Assembly (NCBI GenBank): GCA_963930655.1
Contig: OZ005611.1
Location: forward strand, 2,115,501-2,179,500
Direction: 5' to 3'
From: Myrica gale
Taxonomy: Eukaryota > Streptophyta > Magnoliopsida > Fagales > Myricaceae
Length of the DNA stretch: 64,000 bases
The notes under the pieces were generated by a model. The model made no database searches. It was not told the origin of the DNA and was given only the letters and a program-made list of their open reading frames with translations. Made by a program: the position numbers and the translations under genes. Of the stretch, positions 49,699-61,074 are shown piece by piece (positions within the stretch are counted from its first letter, which is position 1; every line of letters begins with the position of its first letter).

Positions 49699-51593
49699 AT
49701 GGATCTGAAATCGTTGAGGAGGCGATCAACTCCACCAAAGCTCGCAGATCTACCAGGAACGCTTCTAGTCTCCCGTTTCGCAATTTCAAAATCTGGGTTC
49801 ATTACAATGAAGTTGTTGAAGATCTTGGCTGCTAGTTTGGTGGCTCTTCCACTTGTCGCCGCACTCACACTCGTTCTCAGCAACCCTTGGGCAGATCGCA
49901 TCCCTGGCTTCGCCGAAGCCAGGGCTCTGGAAAGAATACCTCTCAATGCTACGTCATTGGGTGTAGGTAATAAGAATGTTGGTTATGAATTATGATATAC
50001 TCGCAGTTTGGTCACTGAAATAGTCGTCCAAATGAAAAAAAAAAAAGAAACGGTGAATCTGGAGTGTTGAAGTATTCGGTTTCTGAACTTTTGCTGTATC
50101 ATATAATCATAATGTTATTCATCTCTTTTTACTTGATAGGTTCAGGAGATGTTTCATCTCAACCTGCCAACATGCCTAAAAACACACTGCTTGATGGACT
50201 TCTTGCTCCTGGGTTTGACGAGGGATCTTGCCTGAGCAGGTATCAATCCAGTTTATATCGAAAAGCTTCATCTCGCAGACCCTCTTCTTATCTCCTTTCC
50301 CGGCTACGGAGTTACGAAGATCTCCATAAACGCTGTGGACCCCATACCAAATCATACAACAGCACCGTAGATCAGCTCAAGTCTGGCCACGGCGCTAGTT
50401 CTACAGAGTGTAAGTATGTTTTGTGGATTGCGTTTAGTGGCCTGGGCAACAGGATTCTTACTCTGGCATCGGCATTCCTGTATGTACTCCTTACAAACAG
50501 AGTCCTGCTTGTTGACCCTGGAAAGGACATGGCCGATCTCTTCTGTGAGCCATTTCCAGAAAAGTCATGGCTATTGCCCATTGATTTCCCCCTCAAAGAC
50601 CCATTGAACACCTTTGATCAGGAAACTCCTCATTCTGATGGGAACATGCTGAAGAATAACATCTTAGATACTTCAACAGAATCACTACCATCTTATTTAT
50701 ATCTCCATCTGGCTCACGACTATGATTATCATGATAAGCTATTTTTCTGTGATCAAGATCAAACTTTTCTCAGTAGAGTCCCTTTGCTGATAATGAAAAC
50801 AGATAATTATTTTGTCCCATCTCTCTTCTTGATTCCCTCTTTTGAGCATGAACTCAGCACATTATTCCCACAGAAAGAAACTGTTTTCCACCACTTAGGT
50901 CGGTATCTTTTCCACCCTTCAAATCATGTGTGGGGACTAATTACAAGGTACTATCAAGCCTACTTATCCAAAGCAGATGAGAGGATTGGCATTCAAATTA
51001 GAGTTTTTGAGGAGGGAACCCCGCAACATGTGATGGATCAAATCTTTGCCTGCACGCTAAAGGAGAAACTCCTGCCAGAAGTAGATCTGGAGGGATCCAT
51101 TGTCGCCCCATCAGAAAAGCAAAACTTGAAAGCTGTCCTGATGACGTCTTTAACTTCTGGGTACTCCGAGAATCTTAGGAACATGTATTGGGAGCATCCA
51201 ACAGTGACTGGGGACGTAGTTGGTGTTTTCCAGCCAAGCCATGAAGAGTTTCAACATACAGAGAAGCACTTGCACAACAGGAAGGCATGGGCAGAAATGT
51301 ATCTCCTCAGCTTGACCGATGTCTTGGTCACAAGTGCATGGTCAACGTTTGGCTATGTAGCTCAAGGTCTTGGAGATCTGAAGCCATGGATCCTCTACAA
51401 GCCTGAAAATCAGACAGCCCCTAATCCAGCCTGTCGTCAAGTAATGTCAATGGAGCCTTGTTTTCATGCTCCCCCATTTTATGATTGTAAGGCAAAGACG
51501 GGGGTTGATACGGGTGCACTTGTTCCTCACGTGAGACATTGTGAGGATATGAGCTGGGGCTTGAAGTTGGTTGATAGTCCTGATGAGTTATAG
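49699..51593 (+). CDS. Xyloglucan-type fucosyltransferase, GT37 family (FUT)
   Basis: Two exons, 49699-49966 and 50140-51593; 573 aa. A Golgi type II protein: cytosolic tail, membrane anchor (about 38-60, KLLKILAASLVALPLVAALTLVL), stem, then a catalytic domain from about 115. GT37 features: KYVLWIAFSGLGNRIL (about 181-196), a central LFPQKETVFHHLGRYLFHPSN region, RIGIQIRVFE (about 370, the GDP-fucose-binding motif shared by GT37/GT11/GT65 enzymes), VVGVFQPSHEEFQH, and VTSAWSTFGYVAQGLGDLKPWIL. Arabidopsis FUT1/MUR2 adds fucose to xyloglucan galactose; other members fucosylate arabinogalactan proteins, so the acceptor is uncertain. A second Met (codon 37, 49807) just before the anchor is an alternative start that would remove the tail. 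Recalled relatives: the FUT6-FUT9 cluster at At1g14070-14110. Confidence 0.93.
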
Positions 51594-52365
51594 CTGCCTT
51601 TACAAAATCATTATAATTTTTTTTCAGCTGACCATTTTTGGATCGAAATAGAAATACAACACAGAATAATTTATTTTCAGTGAGTTGATTATTTTAACAT
51701 CCAATTTTGAGATTAAGACAAAAAAAATTGGCCTAATTATAATAAAAAGGACTTTCTCACCTTTTTCACCAAATTATATATTAATAGCGGCAACCATATG
51801 AAATCATATTATGACCAAAGATTAAAAAAGTTCAAAGAAAAACCAAGCCTTTTAACTGGGGAACACATGCCGGCCCTCCATCTTGTTTTTAAAAACATTT
51901 TTAGATCTGGAAACATATTTTCTTTTTATTTATCTATTGCAAGTTGATATCATAACACTTTTGATATGAATAGCTTGAAATTCATATCTTGAAAATCGAC
52001 TGTTTACGACCTTTATATTTCACTGCAAGTCTCTTGTTGAGTACCTTTTTCAACTATGATATTTCTCTTGTTGTACCTCGAGACGACGGTCCAAATGTCT
52101 AGACCTGCAAGGAGTACCCCGTCCTAGACATGTTGCCATGTATCACATGAGTCAAAGTAACACTTCTTTGCTTCATTACAATGTCTTTCACAACGTTATT
52201 GCACAATTTAATCGAGTGGATTATAAACCCAGTTCCTAAATTCTCCAACTGCGATGCAATGATAAAACTACACGGCTAAACGGACACTTTTGCATTGATT
52301 TCATCACTATGCATGGAGTGTTTTGTATTATATGTCTAAACTATCGGAGCAGTTATCAAGAAGGG
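51594..52365. other. 3' flank of the GT37 gene, no gene seen
   Basis: 3'UTR for the first few hundred bases, then AT-rich DNA without coding signals. Confidence 0.4.
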
Positions 52366-52805
52366 CTCTTTTGTTTGACATTTATTGAGTTTTGTGAAAA
52401 ATGTGGAGTGTGTACATGTAAACTATTAAAATTTGACGTTTAGTGACAAAATTCTCGGTGTTTGTCACTAAAAGTCCATTTTCAATGACAAAATATTATT
52501 TTTGTCACTAAAAATAGGTTTTTGGTGACAATTTTTTTTTTGTCACAAACTGTCACTAAAAATTTGATGTGTGACAGAAATAAAATTTTTGTCACACAGC
52601 GATCGATCGGTACATAAACGATCAATCGTTACTTTTATGACGAAACGCTTCGTCATAAAATACAAATTGTTTGGTGACGAAATTACGTCGCCACCACTGC
52701 CGATCGATATTGAAATTTACCGAGTTTTGTGAAAAGTTTGAAGTGTGTATATGTACATGTTGACAATTTTAAAATATGTTTGTTTTGCTCGAAATTTTTA
52801 TACCT
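52366..52805. mobile_element. Nested small repeats: MITE-like copies C and D around a TAGTGACA-type insertion
   Basis: 52366-52430 and 52715-52800 are diverged direct copies of the repeat seen at 15.6 and 16.4 kb (GAGTTTTGTGAAAA, GTGTGTA(C/T)ATGTA). Between them 52432-52700 holds many alternating TTTAGTGACAAAA / TTTTGTCACTAAAA units, resembling the subterminal arrays of CACTA-type elements. Ends were not resolved. Confidence 0.5.
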
Positions 52806-54288
52806 TAAAATATTGGATAAACAAATGCCATCCTTTTTAGTCTAGATTGACTTTGAAGGGTAACTCTCCTTGAGTAATGCGCACAAAATCGACATCATAA
52901 TCTTGTGTACGGTAAGTTTGAGACTTAACCAGTAATAGAAGCATCGAACTCATATCCAAATAACTCGCATAGAATATTTGGTGACGGATCTCCAACTGTT
53001 AATTGACAATATTTGTATTAATAAGAGATGAATAAAAACATTAATCTCAGTTGTTGCAATCTTTTTGCGAGGTACAAACCAAGAAAATTGAGGTGTTCAA
53101 GGAAGTGACAAAGCCAACTCGAACTGACATTTCAAACCGAACCGAACGAAATCGGGTCGGCCTTCCAAACTTTCGGATCGGGTGGCGGAACAAAATAAAT
53201 TTTTTCATAAATCTCAGGTCGGGTGTCGGAATAGGCAATAAATTTTCGAAGTGTTCCGACTCGACCCGTGATATATGTATATATATGTGTGTGTGTGTGT
53301 GTGTATCAAAACTATGTCGTTTTGATACATATTTTAACACAAAAATTAGGTAAAATAGGCTAAAAGTAAGTTAGGCCGAATGAAATAGCGCTTATATTGG
53401 GTTGACAATTGGCATATCACATAAAAATTGGATAAAATGGGCTAAAATTAATTGGGCAAATGAAATAGTCCTTAAATTAGTTTTAAAAAGCGATTTTGGG
53501 CTTTTCGGCCCATTCCGAATTCTGACCTGTTTTTCACCCGGAATTCCCCCTTCATCCGGCTCGGGTCGGAAGACTTTTTTCTCTTCTGTTTTTTACACAG
53601 GTCGGGTGTCGAAAATAAAAAATTTCGACCCGTAGGGTCGGGTGTACAACCCTACAAGAAAAGTTGACGGATCAATCTTGTTGGGGTACTGCCCAAGTAA
53701 AGAAAAAGGTACTTTTGCGCGAGAGATAATAAATAAAATTGAAACAATACCAAGCATACATGTTTTTTAAAGGAGAAAATTTATTTATTTTTACCTAAAT
53801 TACTAATTTTGATGCCTTATAATATTTAACTACTAATTTTAAACATTTTTATATCCTTTGTCAAATTTTTAGATTAAAATAACAATAATATTCTTAACAC
53901 ATTTTATCTATATTGAAGATATTGTTGTCAATTCATTAATTTTTTTAGAGTATTATTGTCAAATACAAAACGATTTTTTTTAATATTAATAGTTGAAAGG
54001 TGTAATATGTCAAAGTTGATAATTTAGAGTGCAAAATTTCTAATATTATTAATTTAAATATGTAATATGTCAAAATGAATTGCTTAAAATATAATGTATC
54101 ATATACCTGTTAGTGGATGGTAGAAAATTGTATTTATCACTTTTCCAAAATATCTCCGAGCCGAAAGCCGAAAGGCCCGAAATGGAGCCATACGACATCG
54201 TATTCTGATTTGGTACTTACTGATTCATGGTCGAAAGAGACTGACAGAAGAGGAGGCGAAGCGAGCGAAAGGAGCCAACGAGGCGGGC
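52806..54288. other. Intergenic with truncated hAT-like end and GT microsatellite
   Basis: 53140-53660 carries several TCGGGT/ACCCGA motifs and ends with GGGTGTACAACCCTAC, resembling a hAT right terminus; no left end was found. A GT tract lies at 53286-53304. The final part is the mS23 promoter and 5'UTR. Confidence 0.45.
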
Positions 54289-57200
54289 ATGTCGTTCATG
54301 AAAGGAGATTTGCTTTCTCGAACCAGAAAGCTGGTTAAGGGCTTGGCCAAGGCCGAGCCCGTCTGGCTCAAAGCCATGGAACAGTTCGTCTCTCTCTCTC
54401 TCTCTTTTTATGAGTTTGAAATTGGTTCAGACGATTGAATTCAATGGTACTTTTCGGTTAGATTATTCAGTATTTCTGTTATATGTAGTCTCGTGGGTCG
54501 AAGAGAATAGCGTGGACGTTGTGAGTTCCAGGGCATGGGTTTAATAAAAGTTAGTTAATTTGTGCACCGCTTGGTTCATTGGGGTTTCAAATATACTTGC
54601 TGCAGATTCAATTCTGCTTTTCATTTCTGTGGTGGGGTTTCTTAGTAATCACACATCTGTGAATGGTGTAATTGAATGTCACTTGTTTCAGAATATAGTC
54701 AGCTTGCATCAGATTTCACTTGTTTCAATGAAGATACCGCTACTGTCGAAATTGTTTCGAGACAAAATTAGCTTTTTGAATATTAGCAACAAAGATCAAA
54801 CCTTGGCTAAATTCAAGGGCCAAAAGTCCTTTTTATCATTGTTTATAGAGATCGGCCAAGATACAGCTGTAGTCAGTTGTCTATACATCGTATCTGACAT
54901 TTTGTTTCACCTAAATTTTAGTTGTTTCAATTTGATCGAGAAGTTTTCAAAGCTTATCAATGTCACTCTTGTGTGAATGATGTTTGTGTGTATATGTCAT
55001 TATCGTACCTTCATGACACATTAGGCCACATGTTGGTTTCTCAAAATCATATTTTGTGGAGATGTGTAAATTTGGTCTACAAAAGTGAAACAGATGGAAC
55101 ACATTTGTATTCTCTAAATTATGATTTTTGAGATCAGCAGATGACCTAACTTCGGTAATGAGGCATTATAAAGATGTGCAGAGAAAACAGAAAAAACAGC
55201 ATGTCATCTTACCGGTTGCCATTCACATTGTCAGAGGAAGGCAGGCTAAATGTAATGCTTGAGGCTTCTAAAACTTCAATTGCTGGATGAAGTGATTGGT
55301 AGTTTAGGGACAACTCAAAAATGGAATACATTGTTTAGGAACCAAAATCATATGGTGACCCTATAAGATATGTTATCGAAAATCTAGATTACTATGAGGT
55401 CTGCTCGTAAAATTTGACAGAGATACTAAATTATTAGGTTTTCACAAATCATATGGTGACCCTATAAGATATGTTATCGAAAATCTAGATTACTATGTGG
55501 TCTGCTTGTAAAATTTGACAAAGAGATACTAAATTATTAGGTTTTCACAGTCTTGTGTTATTGGATTCCCGGATTCTTAGTGTAAAAATTTCATTATCAA
55601 TACTAAGATTTTGATGCCTATGATGCCTATATGAAGAATTTGTTGAAGACTTAATCATATCTTTCGTAAGCTTCAGTTTATAAATTTTGAGAATGTTGCG
55701 AACTGTGCAGTGCACCACCTGCGACATTTCCTCGTGCTGATGGGAAAGTTAAAAGGATCAGTCTCCCTGAGGATGTTTATGTAAAAAAGTTCTTTCAGAA
55801 ACATCCGGACTCAAAACATGAAGATGCCATAAAGTATTACTTTGTTTCTATATCTCAGTTTCTTTTGCAAAGTTTGGTCTCTATTTCCTGTTCAGTCATT
55901 ATAGCATGCTTGTAAACATACCTATCTTGTTATGAATTTGATTTTCCTATGATCCTAGCAGCATGTTAAAGAAGAAATTGGTGGTTCACCATGTAACCTT
56001 TGAACAGAGAAAGGAACGACATGTTCTGAGTCTCTCATTTTGTTCATGCTAGTTCTATTTTTTGGCAACCTTGAGTGCTTGTTAACATTCTAACACAAGT
56101 TGAAGCTGCTATCTCTGTGCTTGAAATTGATCCTGCATTTTGCTGACCTGAATTTTCTTTGGCTTTTCAAGGGCTTTGTGATTGCATGTGTGCAGACACG
56201 TGTAGACTAGTTGCATTTTGAAATACGTGGAGATATTTGAATTTAATGTTGACTGACAGTGTCGATGAAAACTTTTCAATGCTTTTCTACCTGTTTTGGA
56301 TGCCTTGTAGTTATTTTAAGCTGAATGTAAAAGAAATTAATTGATAAAATGAGTATTTCTCAGGATGGTGACTGTTGATCTCAATTTTCTGAGGTTCAAC
56401 TCCGATGGGTCAATCAGAAACTGAACCTAGTGTGAATACATTGAATTGACCAGCAAATCAGCTATTAGCCTACTTAGGTCAAAAAGTTAAATCTGGTTTT
56501 GGTCATGCTCTTGAATGAAGTTGGAGTTCTCCTTTCTTTGTTTCCTGAGGTGTTATTTGCTTTTACTTCTTTTTTCTCCCATTTCATATGCAATTTAAAT
56601 TAATCCTATCTTCTTTGAATTCTGAATTTGCTAAGTTTCAAGAGTGAAGATTAATGAGAAGTGGGGTTATATGTTATATCAACCTTCTGACTATTGAGTA
56701 ACATGCATAAACCTTGATCTTGGGACATAACTTTTCAGTTATACCATTTACTGATGGTTTTGGGTCTTATCACGATCCCTTGGTTTTCTGGACTCAAAGG
56801 CCCAATGGTCAAACATTAATTTTCTTAGACTTCATATATCTACAGGATTTGTGGTTTTGAACCCCCTGCAGCTCGTGTGTTTGGTTTGCGGGTGCTTGAC
56901 CTGAAGGAGCAGGGAGTTAGTGAAGAAGAAGCAACGGCCGTAGCTGATGTATGTGTGCTGGATTCTTGGATTGATTTATTTCCCAGAAAAATACTCTTTG
57001 TGCCCCTTCCCCCACTCCCTTTCCTGGCTTACTTTAACTGCTGCTTTTTTCAATGTCTAGATGGAATATCGGGCAGAGAAAAAAGCAAAGAAGAAGGCAT
57101 ATGCTCGCTTGAAGCAAATTGCACGTCTGCAAGGGAATAAACCTCCTCCTAACCCTTACCCCAGTGCTATCAAAGAGATTCAAGCTGAGGAAAGGAAGTA

Positions 57201-57303
57201 TGTTCGTGACCGTTTCTTCGACCCCAGGATATATGAACTTGTGCAGAAGTTGAAAGAGGAGAAGGCAGCTGAGATGCACGACAGATTCAGAGGGGGTGGC
57301 TAA
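54289..57303 (+). CDS. Mitochondrial small-subunit ribosomal protein mS23
   Basis: Four exons: 54289-54383, 55711-55833, 56846-56948 and 57061-57303; 187 aa. Exon 1 encodes MSFMKGDLLSRTRKLVKGLAKAEPVWLKAME, whose basic amphipathic start is conserved in mS23. Exon 2 begins APPATFPRADGKVKRI and contains LPEDVYVKKFFQKHPDSKHEDAIK. Exon 3 gives GFEPPAARVFGLRVLDLKEQGVSEEEATAVAD, and exon 4 the very basic MEYRAEKKAKKKAYARLKQIARLQG with a C-terminal helix. This is a mitochondrion-specific small-subunit protein; the plant form is recalled as At1g26750. The exon 1 donor was taken at 54384 because only that phase joins to exon 2. It is followed at once by a CT microsatellite. Confidence 0.87.
55345..55548. 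repeat. Tandem duplication of about 101 bp in mS23 intron 1
   Basis: Copy 1 55345-55445 and copy 2 55446-55548 both start AAATCATATGGTGACC and end ATTAGGTTTTCAC. They differ at only a few positions, including a 2-base insertion, so the duplication is recent. Confidence 0.9.
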
Positions 57304-59622
57304 TAACCTTAAAAGTGGCATGATAGCACAAACGCGGTGCCATATTTTTTTTGCGGATCCTTAGTTCTGATAATAACTAGGCCCATTAACCACTAGGGTG
57401 CTCATACATTGAGTTGGGGCTTAGGTCAAACATGAGTTGAAACTATCAGAGCAAGTAGTTTAAAAAGTTTTTTTTTTGTTTGTTTTTCTTTGCCCTTATT
57501 AACATCCGTAGCCTGCATTTCTCGGGTTAGGAAGACCTATAAATTTTGTTATTGGTTGAAGCTTTGAGCAAATATATGTTCACGTTATGTTTGCCTTCTT
57601 AAATGCTTATGTATGTGTGTGTTTTGTGTTTACACAAACTTCCAACCTTTCCTCTGGGGGTTGCACTAGAGAGACCAAGCTTTCCACCCTTATTTTTAGT
57701 CTTGGAACTCGGGCTGGGTATTGGTTGGGGTTCAGCAGTATTTCTTACAGCATATGATCACTGATTTGTAGCATTTCAATGTATAGACAATTTGTGGATT
57801 CTTTGGAAGTGTAGACCTAGCTCATGGGCAGCTTCATGTGTAGGCCGCCATTTTGTTAGGTGCAGTGCCGCTTGTCACACCGTGTTGGAGTCAAGGTAGG
57901 CAACTCATTCTGCTTTTCGAATTGTTTTCTCCTTTAATACGCCAAGTGCATAGCCATGATTTGAACTAGCTTGGAAGGGAGACTTCCTTCTAAAAACTGG
58001 AATTCTCTGATATTTTAAAATATGTAACTTTAAGATCCAATATGTGGAACTTGACCATATATCATTCCTTTTTTATTCATTCTCCTCGTGGGACTTGGGG
58101 TATTTGAATCTCCCCCCCTAAACCCCCTATGTCTTCATTAAGGCTCATCAAGCCCACACTGATCGTTATCAGGTACACTCTCGTACACTTGCAACGATCC
58201 AAAGAAGTGATGGCCACATCTTCTCTTTGACTTCAAAAGAATTAAACAAGGTTGTTTTTGAAGTTTCTTAGAATCAAGACAAGGTATTGATTCTGGTAAG
58301 GATCCTATGTCATGACTTGATCTTATATCATTCTTTTTTCATTCATTCTCCTCTTTCAATCGAAAAATTACAGTGTGTTTTGCTCAAGTTCAAGGAATTC
58401 AGAAGCACATAGAAAGTTGAATGAAAGGATCCCACCGACTATTGTCAATCTGCAGAAAAGCAAGTAGTATAAAGATCATGAACTTGTATGTAGGTCTATT
58501 ATAGTCTTAGGCTGGTGGCGCATCATGAGTGGCATGATTGTTAGATTCTTCTTTGTCAAATCATCTCTTTTTATTACAATAAACATAAAAAAATTCACTC
58601 TCTTTACTTTTTTTTTACCAATATCTATAAACTAAAATTTGAGAACTTTCAAAATTTTAGTATGCAACACTAAATGTGACAACATAAGTGGTCAAGGCAA
58701 CACCATGTCAACCCGCCGTAAGTGCTGTAACACATGTTAATCTTTTGTTGCAAAGGTATTTTTAAGGTGAAGTTTCATACAAAAAGCTGACCACCTATAG
58801 CATTTGACGGTTATCTATCCTATTTGTTTCTTTATCTGTTAGATTTTTATTGCAACATAAATTCAACAATTCAGCCAATTTCAGAGACCATTGCATGAGA
58901 GAGAAAAAAACACTTTCCTAAGGAAGCAAAGAGAAATTAGTAATTAGATTAGATCCATATGATTAGATTGTCCTCACTGCCAAAATACTGATAAAAAAGA
59001 GAAAAAGGATTGATACTGATATACCTTTCCTAGGGTTCAAGACTACCAACTGTCTTCCATCTTTCGTTTGCAGCTTATTTGAATCGAGGGGGAAAAGATG
59101 ATTCTTTCACGAACACTTTCACTGTATTGTATACAAAAGATGGAGGCATATCAAACAAGGAGAATCACCAACGTCTCTTGCACGCACTTTTGAGCCACAA
59201 TAAGTATTACTTAATCAACAATGGAGCTGTACTCCCAATGCAACAGACAAAGCAATTGAGAAAAAGCCGATGTTCAACGATAAGATTAAAATTTGTTTCC
59301 ATCTCGGAGAATATATTGGGCAGCAAGCCAATCCAGCTATCTTCAAATTCGTAATCTTTTCGGCCGAAAGACTGCCAGCTCCAACTTCACGACTTTCTGG
59401 GTGGGCCAAAGGCAAATCGATCCGCAGCATAACACCCAAAATTCAATGATATCAACGGTTTCAAAAGGATAAGAGGGGAATAGAAACCACATCAGCATCA
59501 TCTTTTGCAGAACTGCAGTTTTGATCTACCTCTTCTCTCCGTCTCTTTCACACATTCAAGTTGCAAACGCGTCATCATACTTCACCTAATCCTCTCGCAT
59601 TCAGCTCTTCCATATCGTAGCC
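57304..59622. other. Intergenic between mS23 and the beta-propeller gene
   Basis: mS23 3'UTR, then DNA with no gene. Two diverged direct repeats (TTGA(C/T)C-ATATCATTC with TTCATTCTCCTC) lie at about 58052-58090 and 58317-58355. The final 500 bases are promoter of the next gene. Confidence 0.4.
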
Positions 59623-61074
59623 ATGGTTGCAGTATCAATGGCAGCTCCATCCATAAATTCCAAGTCCTTCGCAATTTTAGCCTACCATAGCACTAATAAG
59701 CGAGCTACCTCAATCCCTCCATGGCTTTCAACCAAAGCCAACCTGCTCAGTCTTTGTGCATCAACCTCTAACCCCAGGAACAATGTTCTCTATCTAACTC
59801 GGTGCTCCACAAAACCAAATACAAACACAGACAATGAAACCGATCACCAAAATTCGCCCCTCGAATCCGACTCAACTCCAGAAACTTCGAAACAAACTGC
59901 ACGCAGTTCAAGCGAAGTAAATTCTTCTTTGCAATCATCTTCTTCGTATAATAGGGGGTTGGTGTTTGGGTTGGGTCCCACAAACTCATGGGGCGGTGCA
60001 GAAATTGGATCACCCGTTGTTAAAAGGTTCCTCAGCGATGAGGAAGAGAGGTGGTACATGTGGTACTATGGAAGGTCTAGTGGAAATCCTGGTTTGGATT
60101 TGATAGGCTTAGCGGTTTCAAGAAATGGAATTCACTGGGAGAGAGGAGGAGGTCCTATAATATCGAGCGAGGAAGCCGGCATGGTGATGAATTGTAGTAA
60201 GGATTGGTGGGCATTTGACACCCAGGGTATTCGGCCTTGTGAGGTGGTAGTGATGTCCAGTGCAAAGGTTAGAGCTTCCAGTGCTGTTTATTGGCTATAC
60301 TACACTGGATGCAGTTCTGAGAAGGCAGAGTTTTCTGATAATTCTTTGAAATTCAATTTGGAAAACCCGGAAAGGTTCTGCGTTGATAAGCCGAATGGTG
60401 AAAATGGTGGAGTAGAGAAGATTTCAAAGTCTTTGCCAGGTTTGGCCATTAGTCAGGATGGGAGGCACTGGGCTAGAATTGAAGCTGAGCATCACAGTGG
60501 GGCATTGCTTGATGTGGGATCTGAGAGAGAGTGGGATTCGTCGTTTATTGCCTCCCCGCAGGTTGTGTTTCATGGCAACGGTGATCTCAGAATGTATTAC
60601 CATTCATTTGACGTCCAAAATAGGGAATTTGGTATTGGAATTGCGAGGTCAAGGGATGGGATTAAGTGGGTGAAGTTGGGAAAAACAATGGGAGGAGGAG
60701 GAAGTGGTTCCTTTGATGAGCTTGGGGTGATGAATGCGCGCGTAGTGAGAAACCGGAAAGACGGTAAGTATTTGATGGCATATGAAGGTATTGCTGCTGA
60801 TGGGGGTAGGAGTATTGGGTTGGCAGTCTCTTCAAATGGTTTGAAGGATTGGAGGAGGTTCAATGATGAGGCCGTTTTCAGGCCTTCAGTGGAAGAGGGA
60901 TGGGATAAGGAAGGAGTAGGATCCCCATACCTGGTTCAAATGGATGGGGATGTAGATGAGTGGAGATTGTATTATAGAGGCGTTGGAAATGGGGGAAGAA
61001 CTGGGATTGGAATGGCAGTTTCTGAAGGAAGTGATATTAGAAGTTTTAGAAGATGGACAGGATTTCATTTGTAA
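59623..61074 (+). CDS. Five-bladed beta-propeller, glycosyl-hydrolase-like (arabinanase/levansucrase/invertase fold), putative plastid protein
   Basis: Intronless, 483 aa. Residues 1-70 are rich in Ser, Ala and Thr with few acids, typical of a chloroplast transit peptide; 70-108 is a disordered Ser/Thr/Glu linker. From about 112 the protein shows repeated propeller blades with the signature G-(L/I)-A-x-S-x-(D/N)-G-x-x-W: GLAVSRNGIHWER, GLAISQDGRHWAR, GIARSRDGIKWVK, GLAVSSNGLKDWRR and GMAVSEGSD, alternating with WYMWYYG, YWLYYTG, LRMYYHSFD, YLMAYEG and WRLYYRG strands. This is the GH32/43/68/130-type fold; catalytic acids cannot be assigned with confidence. Substrate and role are unknown to me. 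The start is the first Met; a second Met at codon 6 is also possible. Confidence 0.85.
   Translation: MVAVSMAAPSINSKSFAILAYHSTNKRATSIPPWLSTKANLLSLCASTSNPRNNVLYLTRCSTKPNTNTDNETDHQNSPLESDSTPETSKQTARSSSEVNSSLQSSSSYNRGLVFGLGPTNSWGGAEIGSPVVKRFLSDEEERWYMWYYGRSSGNPGLDLIGLAVSRNGIHWERGGGPIISSEEAGMVMNCSKDWWAFDTQGIRPCEVVVMSSAKVRASSAVYWLYYTGCSSEKAEFSDNSLKFNLENPERFCVDKPNGENGGVEKISKSLPGLAISQDGRHWARIEAEHHSGALLDVGSEREWDSSFIASPQVVFHGNGDLRMYYHSFDVQNREFGIGIARSRDGIKWVKLGKTMGGGGSGSFDELGVMNARVVRNRKDGKYLMAYEGIAADGGRSIGLAVSSNGLKDWRRFNDEAVFRPSVEEGWDKEGVGSPYLVQMDGDVDEWRLYYRGVGNGGRTGIGMAVSEGSDIRSFRRWTGFHL

Noticed and set aside
54560-54976. 138-codon open frame on the plus strand
   Set aside because: Lies inside mS23 intron 1, hydrophobic and AT-driven, with no family similarity.
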